The notes beneath the pieces are model-generated. The model had not been told where the DNA came from and searched no databases. It saw only the letters and a program-made list of their open reading frames with translations. The position numbers and the translations under genes were made by a program. DNA of 51,228 nucleotides. Source: CAAGNP01 sp045644725 (GTDB lineage: Bacteria > Bacteroidota > Bacteroidia > Bacteroidales > UBA932). Of the stretch, positions 6,976 through 14,882 are shown one piece after another. The DNA is taken from the NCBI GenBank assembly GCA_045644725.1, contig JAZRHK010000023.1:1-51228 (forward strand), written 5' to 3'. The stretch's first letter is position 1; the number at the start of each line of letters is the position of its first letter.

Positions 6976-9030
6976 TCACTGCTTTTCTATTCTGATTCTG
7001 GCGTCTACCGCCACTACCTGTCTGGTGTTGCCCAGCAGAGGGTTAAGGTCCATCTCAAATATCTCCGGTGCAGCCTCGCACAAGGCAGACACTCTCCTTA
7101 TCGCCTCGGCAAACATAGGGATATTAACCCCTTCCTGTCCTCTGGTCCCCTCCAGCATTTTATAACTGCGTAGCCCCTTGATCATCTCGTTTGCTTCAGT
7201 TCCCGATACAGGACTGAGAGAGTAGTTTATGTCTTTCAATGTCTCTACGAAAATTCCGCCAAGACCGCAAAGTATCAGATGTCCGAATCCCTCTTCCCGT
7301 TTGGCTCCGATAAATATCTGTGTGCCGGAAAGCATCGGCTGCATAAGGATTGCAGTGGTCTGGGGTATTTGCATCATCCTGCTGAACTCAGCCATTAATG
7401 TCGCATCATCAGCAATATTCAGTGCCACACCCCCTACATCTGATTTGTGGACAGGACCTATAACCTTCATGACCAATGGGTAACCTACCTCGTGAGCCCC
7501 TTGGAGAACCTCCTCATTGGTGGCAGCTACTACTTCTTTTGCTCTAGGGATTCCCGCTGCATCAAGCAGCATTTGCACCTTGGCCGGTTCCAGATAACCA
7601 TTGGCTGCCGAATCAACAATATCTCTGATAGCGGCTCTGTCCACCTGAGGAAGGGTAGAATCTTCGATGGCCGCAGGCTGGTTTACAATCTTGACAATGG
7701 CCCCGCCCAATGCCACTTCGTCGGGGAAGCTAATCCCTCCTTCTCCCTGAAATTTGCGGATCTCCTCTGCGGAGTTCACAATAGAGGGGAGGACTGGGTA
7801 TATAGGTTTCTTTGAGCTCTTTATCTTATCGGCAAGCAGGTCGTACACATCAAATGTGGTGGTAAGACCCGGATTTCCGAAAATGACAGTCATGCCATCT
7901 ACATCGAAATCGTTTTCACATGCATCGAGGATGTGCCCCAATTGCTCTGCTGTGCCGGTGGCAAGGAAATCAATAGGGTTTGCAACAGATGATCCAGGGT
8001 ACAGCTTCGAAAGGAGCTCTTTAGCTTTCGGTCCCTTGAAGGGCGGGATTTGGATTCCATTGCTTGAAAGGATGTCTGTCTGCATTACGGCAGGTCCGCC
8101 CGCATGGGTTATTATTGCAAATCTGTTCCCTTTGGGTGCCGGGTACATTAGAGCTGAGGCAACATTGACGAGCTCACCTCTGCTGTAACAACGTATGATT
8201 CCCGCTTTCCTGAATAATGCATCTACCGCTTTATCTGGAGATGCCATTGCCCCTGTATGGGATGATGCTGCACGGCTTCCCGCTTCGCTATAGCCGGATT
8301 TGATGGCTGCAATTTTGGCACCCTTGCGGATGAGGGATGATGCGTGCCTGTAGAGCTTCCATGGATCGCTGATATTCTCGATATAGAGCATTATTACCGG
8401 TGAGCTTTTTCCCGGTTCATAGCTCTCATCCATATATTCGAGGGCCTCTTCTACGCCGATTTGTGCGCAGTTTCCTACGGAGAATACCTGGCTGAATGTG
8501 AGTCCCAATTGCATAGCAGCTTCAAGAATGAACACTATGGTCGCACCCGATCCCGAAATAAGAGCGGCACCCTGTGGGGTGAGTCTGGGGATAGGGTGGG
8601 TGAAGACTCCTGCATAATCGGGGGTCATCACCCCTATGCAGTTGGGCCCTATGAGACTTGTGCCAGTTTCATTGCAAACACGTGCAATATTTCTCTCAAT
8701 CTCAGCCCCCTCAGCGCTATCCTCGTGAAAACCTGCAGAGAGAATAATTATTGCCTTGCACGATTTTTTATAACAGAGGGTAGCAACTGCGTCATAGCAC
8801 AATTTTGCAGGGATAGCCAAAATTGCACAATCTACTGCAGGTATGTCCTCTATGTTTCTGTATGATTTGACCCCTTGGGCAGAATCAGCCTTAGGGTTAA
8901 CGACGAACAAATCACCAGAGTAATTGGTGTCCAAAAGGTTTTTCAGAGTGTTGCCCCCAGGCTTTTTTGTGTCATCAGAACCTCCGACCACTACAATGCT
9001 TTTAGGTGATATTAATTGTTCGTTTATCAT
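6976..9030 (-). CDS. Acyl-CoA synthetase (ADP-forming), fused alpha-beta chain
   Basis: The 684-residue protein has, in order, a CoA-binding Rossmann domain (residues 10-130, with SIVVVGGSDD and GPNCIGV), two succinyl-CoA-ligase-like domains with the phosphorylated histidine in SSHTGAMAS (His258), and an ATP-grasp domain from about 470 (GYPLVMKVIGPVHKSDVGGV). The enzyme converts acyl-CoA, ADP and phosphate to free acid, CoA and ATP. I prefer ATG 9030 over the in-frame GTG at 9048 since family members begin close to this point. It heads the operon with the 2-oxoacid:ferredoxin oxidoreductase, so the two can turn 2-oxoacids into acid, reduced ferredoxin and ATP. Confidence 0.88.
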   Translation of the reverse strand: MINEQLISPKSIVVVGGSDDTKKPGGNTLKNLLDTNYSGDLFVVNPKADSAQGVKSYRNIEDIPAVDCAILAIPAKLCYDAVATLCYKKSCKAIIILSAGFHEDSAEGAEIERNIARVCNETGTSLIGPNCIGVMTPDYAGVFTHPIPRLTPQGAALISGSGATIVFILEAAMQLGLTFSQVFSVGNCAQIGVEEALEYMDESYEPGKSSPVIMLYIENISDPWKLYRHASSLIRKGAKIAAIKSGYSEAGSRAASSHTGAMASPDKAVDALFRKAGIIRCYSRGELVNVASALMYPAPKGNRFAIITHAGGPAVMQTDILSSNGIQIPPFKGPKAKELLSKLYPGSSVANPIDFLATGTAEQLGHILDACENDFDVDGMTVIFGNPGLTTTFDVYDLLADKIKSSKKPIYPVLPSIVNSAEEIRKFQGEGGISFPDEVALGGAIVKIVNQPAAIEDSTLPQVDRAAIRDIVDSAANGYLEPAKVQMLLDAAGIPRAKEVVAATNEEVLQGAHEVGYPLVMKVIGPVHKSDVGGVALNIADDATLMAEFSRMMQIPQTTAILMQPMLSGTQIFIGAKREEGFGHLILCGLGGIFVETLKDINYSLSPVSGTEANEMIKGLRSYKMLEGTRGQEGVNIPMFAEAIRRVSALCEAAPEIFEMDLNPLLGNTRQVVAVDARIRIEKQ

Positions 9031-9049
9031 TTTTTTAATTTTAATCACG

Positions 9050-9057
9050 CAAATATA
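9050..9057 (-). promoter_or_regulatory. -7 box of the acyl-CoA synthetase/Vor operon
   Basis: Read on the minus strand the sequence is TATATTTG, a match to TAnnTTTG, and it ends 19 bases before the ATG at 9030. I see no clear -33 TTTG upstream. The gap from 9058 to 9168 is AT-rich and without an open frame. Confidence 0.45.
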
Positions 9058-9168
9058 ATAAAAAGGAGTAAAATTTGATAGGATTGTTAAAGAAATATTG
9101 AAAAAAGTTTAATTTACTTAAAATTTTAAATTTTGGGATATAAGTTTTTTATTCTTTGTGATATTTTT

Positions 9169-9176
9169 TAACTTTG
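9169..9176 (+). promoter_or_regulatory. -7 box of the MTA salvage operon
   Basis: TAACTTTG fits TAnnTTTG and ends 22 bases before the mtaD ATG at 9199. A degenerate T-rich -33 region lies around 9144-9150. The operon is divergent from the acyl-CoA synthetase operon. Confidence 0.5.
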
Positions 9177-9198
9177 CTCTGATAAATTGTAAGAAAAT

Positions 9199-10458
9199 AT
9201 GGGATCAATATTAATCAAACAAGTAACCTTAAACGGAAAAAAACAGGATATCCTTATATTGGATAACCTTATCAGCAAAATTGCTGAAAATATCGATGTT
9301 GTAGCAGATGAGGTTATATCTGGAGAGAATATGACCGCCATCCCCGGTCTTTATAATATGCATACCCACAGTGCAATGACACTTATGAGAGGGTGTCTGG
9401 AAGATGCTCCGCTCTTTGAGTGGCTAGATGAGGTGTGGAGACTCGAAAAGCATATAGATCCGGAGGCAATATACTGGGGGACCAAACTTGCCTGTCTGGA
9501 GATGATAAAATGTGGTGTTACATGCTTCCTGGATCTCTACTGGTTCATAGATACAGCAGTCAAGGCCGTGGAGGAGACAGGTATGAGGGCAAATCTCTCA
9601 TATACCATCCTTGGAGGAGGCGATGATGAGAAGGAGGCCCATCAGGTAAGGGAGTGTCAGGAGATATACGAAAAATCAAAATCGTGGAGCGATAGGGTGC
9701 AGTTCTCTGTAGGTATTCATGCAGGATATACAGTGACAGAGGAGACTATGCTCTGGGCCACTAATTTCGCCGTGGACCACGATCTTCTTATTCATACACA
9801 CCTTTCTGAGACAGAGAAGGAGGTCAAGGATTCTGTGGAACTTTACGGTGTGTCACCTGTAAAGAGATTCAAGAGGCTTGGCATCCTTAGCGACAGAGTT
9901 ATAGCTGCTCACGGAGTATGGCTTGACGAGGAGGATATGGAGATATTGGGCAATAGGAAAGTGACAATAGTCCACAATGTGAACTCAAACCTCAAATTAT
10001 CATCGGGCTACAAATTCAAATACAAAGAGCTTAAGAAAGCTGGGGCAAATGTGGTATTCGGTACAGATGGTACAGCCTCATCAAATAATCTGGATATCCT
10101 TGAGTCTATGAAGACATCAGCACTGCTTCAGAAAGCATGGAGAAAGGATCCTGGAGCAATGCCTCTTCAGGAGATGATGGATATGGCTACAAAGGACTCG
10201 GCAAAAGCACTCAGACTAAATTCCGGTGAGATTGCCGAAGGCAAACTTGCTGATATAGTACTTGTAAACACCAAATCTGCAGCATTCACGCCTAACTATA
10301 ATTTCCTGGCAAACCTTATTTATGCAGCCAACAGCTCATGCGTCGATACAGTGATTTGTGACGGTAAGGTGATTATGAGGGGAAGGGTAGTGCCCGGAGA
10401 GGATGAGATATTGGAAAATGCGGCAAGAATGGCTGCAAAACTGGCAGAAAATCTATAA
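9199..10458 (+). CDS. mtaD: 5-methylthioadenosine/S-adenosylhomocysteine deaminase
   Basis: This 419-residue amidohydrolase shows the metal site of the MtaD/TrzA group: NMHTHSAMTLMRG with His55 and His57, the third ligand in IHTHLSE, a later AAHGVWL histidine and the FGTDGTASSNN aspartate. The family removes the 6-amino group of methylthioadenosine or S-adenosylhomocysteine. The next two genes, a purine nucleoside phosphorylase and MtnA, accept exactly the products expected, so methylthioadenosine is the likely main substrate: deamination to methylthioinosine comes first. It is the first gene of the operon and has its own -7 box. Confidence 0.85.
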   Translation: MGSILIKQVTLNGKKQDILILDNLISKIAENIDVVADEVISGENMTAIPGLYNMHTHSAMTLMRGCLEDAPLFEWLDEVWRLEKHIDPEAIYWGTKLACLEMIKCGVTCFLDLYWFIDTAVKAVEETGMRANLSYTILGGGDDEKEAHQVRECQEIYEKSKSWSDRVQFSVGIHAGYTVTEETMLWATNFAVDHDLLIHTHLSETEKEVKDSVELYGVSPVKRFKRLGILSDRVIAAHGVWLDEEDMEILGNRKVTIVHNVNSNLKLSSGYKFKYKELKKAGANVVFGTDGTASSNNLDILESMKTSALLQKAWRKDPGAMPLQEMMDMATKDSAKALRLNSGEIAEGKLADIVLVNTKSAAFTPNYNFLANLIYAANSSCVDTVICDGKVIMRGRVVPGEDEILENAARMAAKLAENL

Positions 10459-10470
10459 AACAGAAGAAAT

Positions 10471-11298
10471 ATGGACGAGAGACTTTTACAGATAAACGAA
10501 GCGGTAGAGTACCTTAGAGGGAGATTTGGGGATGTGAAACCTTTTGCAGGTATCGTCCTCGGTAGTGGCCTGGGCAAGTTGGCTGATCGGATAGAGGATC
10601 CTATCGTGATCAAGTACAGCGAGATACCACATTTTGCGGTATCCACAGCTACAGGACATAAAGGAAACTTCATCCTCGGCAAACTTGGCGGCAAATATGT
10701 TTTGGCGATGCAGGGACGTTTCCACTACTATGAGGGGTATTCGATGTCTAAAGTGACACTTCCTATTAGGGTAATGGTGAAATTGGGTATACAATACCTT
10801 TTTGTCTCAAATGCTGCAGGCGGTGTGAATTTTGACTATAAAGTGGGGGATCTGATGGTGATTAAGGATCATTTGAATCTTCTTCCAAATCCACTTATAG
10901 GACCGAACCTGGATGAATTTGGCCCACGATTCCCCGATATGACACGCCCTTATGAGCCTAAGCTTATAAAGATGGCTCATGAGATAGGGAATGAGTTCGG
11001 GATAGCACTCAAGGAGGGTGTATACCTGGCAAGTACAGGCCCTACATACGAAACTCCATCGGAGTACAAATACTTCAGAACCATCGGAGCGGATGCTGTG
11101 GGTATGTCTACTATTCCCGAGGTTATCGTGGCACGACACTCATCTGTCCCTGTATTTGGTGTATCCGTGATTACCAATGAGGCTCACGATGATTATGCTG
11201 AGGACTATGTGAATGATGGTGAAGATGTGGTTGTGGCTGCAAATGCCGCTGCAGACAGGATGACCACAGTATTTACAAAAATTATAGAGCGACTTTAG
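10471..11298 (+). CDS. Purine nucleoside phosphorylase (likely acts on methylthioinosine)
   Basis: The 275-residue protein is a trimeric-type (class II, PNP/MTAP) phosphorylase: GIVLGSGLGKLADRI (residues 24-38) for phosphate, the GRFHYYEGY and SNAAGGVN blocks, STGPTYETPSE and GADAVGMSTIPEV for the purine, and a late VITNEA-D Asn/Asp site. It splits purine nucleosides with phosphate. It begins 12 bases after mtaD and ends two bases before mtnA. In this setting I infer that it converts methylthioinosine to hypoxanthine and methylthioribose 1-phosphate, as MTIP enzymes do elsewhere. Inosine or guanosine may be used as well. Confidence 0.82.
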   Translation: MDERLLQINEAVEYLRGRFGDVKPFAGIVLGSGLGKLADRIEDPIVIKYSEIPHFAVSTATGHKGNFILGKLGGKYVLAMQGRFHYYEGYSMSKVTLPIRVMVKLGIQYLFVSNAAGGVNFDYKVGDLMVIKDHLNLLPNPLIGPNLDEFGPRFPDMTRPYEPKLIKMAHEIGNEFGIALKEGVYLASTGPTYETPSEYKYFRTIGADAVGMSTIPEVIVARHSSVPVFGVSVITNEAHDDYAEDYVNDGEDVVVAANAAADRMTTVFTKIIERL

Positions 11299-11300
11299 AG

Positions 11301-12320
11301 GTGGAGAAAATCTTCGAATACGACGCGGTAGAGTGGAATGGGGACAGGACAGGGGTCAGAATAATCGACCAGACCCGTCTTCCTCACGAGGAGGTATTCC
11401 TTACCCTGACTACCCCCGAGGAGATATACGAAGCTATATATTTGCTGAAGGTGAGGGGTGCCCCTGCAATAGGGGTTGCCGCTGCCTTTGGTTTGTATGT
11501 CTCAGTATTGCCCATTGGTGGTCCATTGGAGCATTTTGTGGCGGAGTTTCGGAGGATAAAACAATATTTGCAGAGCTCAAGACCCACAGCGGTCAATCTG
11601 AGTTATGCCCTTGGGAGAATGGAGAATTGTCTCGAGCGCAATATTGCCTTAGGCCTGGAAGGGGTTAAAAAGGCCCTTTTAGCTGAGGCAGAGGAGATTA
11701 AGGCTGAGGATGTGCAGATGTGTAGAGCAATTGCAGAGAATGGATTGACCCTGATGAAGCCGGGTGTCAGAATCCTGACCCATTGCAATGCAGGGCATCT
11801 GGCAGTATCACGCTATGGGACCGCTCTCGGCCCAATTCACCTGGCGCAGCAGAGGGGGTTAAACCCTAGGGTGTGGGTGGATGAGACCAGGCCACTTCTG
11901 CAGGGGGCAAGGCTTACCGCCTATGAGATGGTGAAAAATGGGGTAGACGCCACCCTTATCTGCGACAATATGGCGGCAAGCGTAATGTCTAAGGGGGAGG
12001 TAGATATGATTTTTGTGGGGTGTGACAGAGTGGCTGCAAACGGAGACGCGGCCAACAAAATAGGGACAATGTCCCTGGCAGTACTGGCCAAGCATTTCGG
12101 AATCCCATTTTATGTATTGGGGCCGAGCAGTACGATAGATTTGAATTGTGCGACCGGTAGAGATATCGTGATAGAGGAGAGGCCGGCAAGTGAAGTGACA
12201 GACTTTAACATTAAGGTGTACAATCCTGCGTTTGATGTGACCCCTGCAGAACTTATCTCAGGGATAATCACAGAGCAGGGGATATTCAGGACACCATATG
12301 ATTTTGGAAAAGAAAAATAA
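11301..12320 (+). CDS. mtnA: S-methyl-5-thioribose-1-phosphate isomerase
   Basis: The 339-residue protein has the eIF2B-alpha-like isomerase fold with RGAPAIGVAAAFG near residue 52, the catalytic cysteine in THCNAGHLA, the aspartate in CDNMAASVM and the VGCDRVAANGDAANKIGT block. It converts the cyclic aldose methylthioribose 1-phosphate into methylthioribulose 1-phosphate. The start codon is GTG at 11301, two bases after the phosphorylase stop. No upstream ATG in frame fits. No mtnB, mtnC, mtnK or mtnN is in the window, so the fate of methylthioribulose 1-phosphate is open. Confidence 0.88.
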   Translation: MEKIFEYDAVEWNGDRTGVRIIDQTRLPHEEVFLTLTTPEEIYEAIYLLKVRGAPAIGVAAAFGLYVSVLPIGGPLEHFVAEFRRIKQYLQSSRPTAVNLSYALGRMENCLERNIALGLEGVKKALLAEAEEIKAEDVQMCRAIAENGLTLMKPGVRILTHCNAGHLAVSRYGTALGPIHLAQQRGLNPRVWVDETRPLLQGARLTAYEMVKNGVDATLICDNMAASVMSKGEVDMIFVGCDRVAANGDAANKIGTMSLAVLAKHFGIPFYVLGPSSTIDLNCATGRDIVIEERPASEVTDFNIKVYNPAFDVTPAELISGIITEQGIFRTPYDFGKEK

Positions 12321-12326
12321 CATTAT

Positions 12327-12986
12327 ATGATTAAAAACCTGATATTTGATCTCGGTGGTGTGATTGTGCCGCTCAACAGAATAGCCTGCTTGAGGGCATT
12401 TGATGAGATTGTTGGGTACAAGGATTTCGGAGAGGTCCTTAATAGCTACAGGCAGATAGGATTCTTTGAGAAATTCGAGAATGGGGAGATCTCAGCGAAA
12501 AAATTCCGCCAGATCATAAGAATCAACGCCTCACCCATCAAAGATGGGCAGAAGAGGGTGATAAAAGATAGGGAGATTGACTATTCGCTCAACAGATTTC
12601 TGTGTGATATCCCTCAGGATAAGATTGAGACGCTCCTCTTTTTCCAAGGAGAGTACAGGATGTTTCTCCTAAGCAATACAAATCCTATAGGTATGGCGAG
12701 GGTAAGGGAGCTGTTCAAGGATAAAGGGTACAAGATAGAGGAGCTGTTTGAGATTCTCTTCCTTTCATATAAGATGAAGTGTGGTAAGCCGGGTGATAAG
12801 ATCTTCAATGACATGGCTAAAAAGGCAAATATCAAGCCTGAAGAGTCCCTTTTTATCGACGATTCTCTGGCTAATATCGAGGCGGCCAACAAACTGGGTT
12901 ACAATACTATTCACTACAATACCAAAGACGATCTCTATAAAGTGGTGACTAGGAAACTTGAAGAGTTGGAGGGGCAAGGGAAATGA
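12327..12986 (+). CDS. HAD-superfamily phosphatase (subfamily IA)
   Basis: The 219-residue protein carries the HAD motifs: LIFDLGGVIVPLN (DxGG variant, nucleophile Asp8; the usual second acidic residue is replaced by Gly), LLSNTNP (motif II), the lysine of KCGKPGDKIF (motif III) and FIDDSLANIEAA (motif IV). The D-x-G-G-V-I form is typical of YihX-like sugar phosphatases. It follows mtnA by six bases, and its stop overlaps the next gene by four (ATGA). A role in handling the sugar phosphate of the salvage pathway is possible because of its position, but similar genes also sit in unrelated operons. Function beyond phosphatase is not assigned. Confidence 0.75.
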   Translation: MIKNLIFDLGGVIVPLNRIACLRAFDEIVGYKDFGEVLNSYRQIGFFEKFENGEISAKKFRQIIRINASPIKDGQKRVIKDREIDYSLNRFLCDIPQDKIETLLFFQGEYRMFLLSNTNPIGMARVRELFKDKGYKIEELFEILFLSYKMKCGKPGDKIFNDMAKKANIKPEESLFIDDSLANIEAANKLGYNTIHYNTKDDLYKVVTRKLEELEGQGK

Positions 12987-13789
12987 TACAGTTTATAAGT
13001 CTTTCAAGCGGAAGCAATGGTAACTGCTATTACCTCGGAAATGAGGAGACTGCACTGCTCATAGATGTGGGGATAGGGGGGAGGACCATCAAGAAGAGAT
13101 TGGAAGACAACGGGTTGTCCATCTCCAATGTGGAGATGATTCTCGTGACTCACAATCATATTGATCATATCAAATATCTGGGTTCTGTCGCTGAAAAGCT
13201 ATCTGTTCCTGTGTATGCACCAGCCGGTATCCACCAGGCGCTGGATGTGCATCCCTGTACAAAGGGGATGATAAAAGGGTGCAGGAGAGTTATTAGGAAA
13301 GAGACATTTCATCAGAGCAAAGGGGTTAAGTTTGTCGCTTTTGATGTCCCTCACGATGCCGTGGAGACAGTAGGGTACTATATAGATTTCTTTGGGGAGA
13401 AATTTGTATTTATGACAGACCTTGGAGATGTCCCTGAAGCTGCAATGGAGTATTGCCGTATGGCTGACCACCTCATTATCGAGTCAAATTTCGACCTTGA
13501 TATGCTCATCAGGGGAAATTATGCACCTGAGTTGAAGAAAAGGATTTACGAGGGGAATGGCCATCTTAGCAATGATCAATGTGCTCATGCCCTTAAAATG
13601 GTGATACATAAGGGGCTGAAGTCTGTATATCTGTGCCACTTGAGTGAAAATAACAATACTCCCAGTCTTGCCTATGATTCTGCATCCGAGGCTATATCCT
13701 CTATGGGGTATGAACTGGGCAAGGATATCAAACTTTTCTGTCTTCCACGCAGAGAACCCTCACCCCTCTTTACTTTTGAAGAGAAATAG
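12983..13789 (+). CDS. Metallo-beta-lactamase-fold hydrolase, YycJ/WalJ-like
   Basis: The 268-residue protein begins ISLSSGSNGNCYYL, which together with the metal motif THNHIDH (residues 56-62) is characteristic of the YycJ (WalJ) exonuclease-like group. Further ligands are in VPHDAVETVGY, FMTDLGD and the late YLCHLSENNN. In Firmicutes YycJ acts as a DNA 5' to 3' exonuclease linked to repair; the biological role in Bacteroidetes is not certain. It is translationally coupled to the HAD gene by an ATGA overlap and its end overlaps the convergent EEP gene by 20 bases. Confidence 0.8.
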   Translation: MIQFISLSSGSNGNCYYLGNEETALLIDVGIGGRTIKKRLEDNGLSISNVEMILVTHNHIDHIKYLGSVAEKLSVPVYAPAGIHQALDVHPCTKGMIKGCRRVIRKETFHQSKGVKFVAFDVPHDAVETVGYYIDFFGEKFVFMTDLGDVPEAAMEYCRMADHLIIESNFDLDMLIRGNYAPELKKRIYEGNGHLSNDQCAHALKMVIHKGLKSVYLCHLSENNNTPSLAYDSASEAISSMGYELGKDIKLFCLPRREPSPLFTFEEK

Positions 13790-14813
13790 TGGCTGTTACA
13801 GGATTATGGTCGCTGTATCTGAACTCCAGATTTAGTGTACCTATCTCTTCTACTGACAGGTCTCCAGAATGGAAGAAGTAATCGATAAGGGTCCTTGTGG
13901 AGGACTCTTTTTCGTATGGTTTATCCAGATAGCGTGCAGTGTGCAATGATGGGTCAAAGGTGAATTTGCCTATCTTTTCAAGCTCTTCCGAAGGGAGTGG
14001 CTGCACTATGAAATTCTTGTCATTAAGTTCCTTGTCTGAAGGGGTATACCCCTTTGGGTACTGGTTCCAGTCCCCGCCTATTATGAAACTGCCCCCTTTT
14101 TGGGCGTTGAGGAGACCGTTTATGTGTCTTATCTCCTGGATTCTCATCGTGCCGTCATCGTATGCGGAGCAATGGGTATTTCCTATTACCATTTTTTTAC
14201 CATCAGGAAGGGTAAAATGTGTCTCCAGGAGACATTTCTTCAGGTGGAACATCCTGGCAGGCCAGGGGTGTTTGGCAGGGTACTGGTGCCTGATGGCAGA
14301 ATCTGCTTTGAACCTGGTCATTATGGCCACACCGCTGTGTGCTTCACCTATGGGCTCTCTAACAGGTGTGGGGATGAACCACGATTTGAGGTTGGGAGCG
14401 AAATATATGTGATATTCAGGAAATTCCTCCTGAAGTCGCTGTACCTCATTGGTGTGGTAGGTGCGGTGAGAATTTACATCCACCTCCTGTAGAAGGAGTA
14501 TATCAGGGTTCTGGGTGCGGATAGTCTCTATTATGTTTCTGAGATTGTCCTCTGTCCTCTCTTTTGTGTCCCTTACATCTTTGCCGCCATCCATAAAGAA
14601 GGACATATTGTCACCAAGGCCGGCATAACCGATATTCCAGGTCATGATCTTCAGCCTCTGAGGTATATTGTTGTCGGCCGAAGGTCTAAGGGCAGGGTAG
14701 TGGATAGCCCTCTCCTGCGGAGCAGGCCTGTACTCGAGGATGGCTGAAATTATCAGAAATGCCAAAAATGCCCCAGCAAGGAGCGATAAAATGATGTATA
14801 TCACCTTCTTCAT
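13770..14813 (-). CDS. Endonuclease/exonuclease/phosphatase family protein, membrane-anchored
   Basis: An N-terminal hydrophobic span (residues 3-26) is followed by the EEP domain: KIMTWNIGYAG, LLLQEVD with the metal-binding Glu, IGNTHCSAYD, GGDWNQYP and the final YSDHNPVTA. These are the Asn, Glu, Asp and His residues of the DNase I/sphingomyelinase fold. With a single anchor and a long N-terminal region the enzyme domain is probably on the outer side of the inner membrane. The substrate could be nucleic acid, a phosphodiester lipid or an inositol phosphate. At 347 residues it seems complete. The pckA terminator separates it from pckA upstream. Confidence 0.75.
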   Translation of the reverse strand: MKKVIYIILSLLAGAFLAFLIISAILEYRPAPQERAIHYPALRPSADNNIPQRLKIMTWNIGYAGLGDNMSFFMDGGKDVRDTKERTEDNLRNIIETIRTQNPDILLLQEVDVNSHRTYHTNEVQRLQEEFPEYHIYFAPNLKSWFIPTPVREPIGEAHSGVAIMTRFKADSAIRHQYPAKHPWPARMFHLKKCLLETHFTLPDGKKMVIGNTHCSAYDDGTMRIQEIRHINGLLNAQKGGSFIIGGDWNQYPKGYTPSDKELNDKNFIVQPLPSEELEKIGKFTFDPSLHTARYLDKPYEKESSTRTLIDYFFHSGDLSVEEIGTLNLEFRYSDHNPVTATISLQK

Positions 14814-14823
14814 CTGTTAATGT

Positions 14824-14854
14824 TAAAAAATAAGGGGCCCATTCCCGGGGCCCC
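14824..14854 (-). terminator. Intrinsic terminator of pckA
   Basis: GGGGCCC (14834-14840) pairs with GGGCCCC (14848-14854) over a 7-base loop. On the minus strand it runs into TTATTTTTT. The stop of pckA is 29 bases upstream of the stem. Confidence 0.85.
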
Positions 14855-14882
14855 CAATTTTCTGTCTAGTCGTAAAACTATA

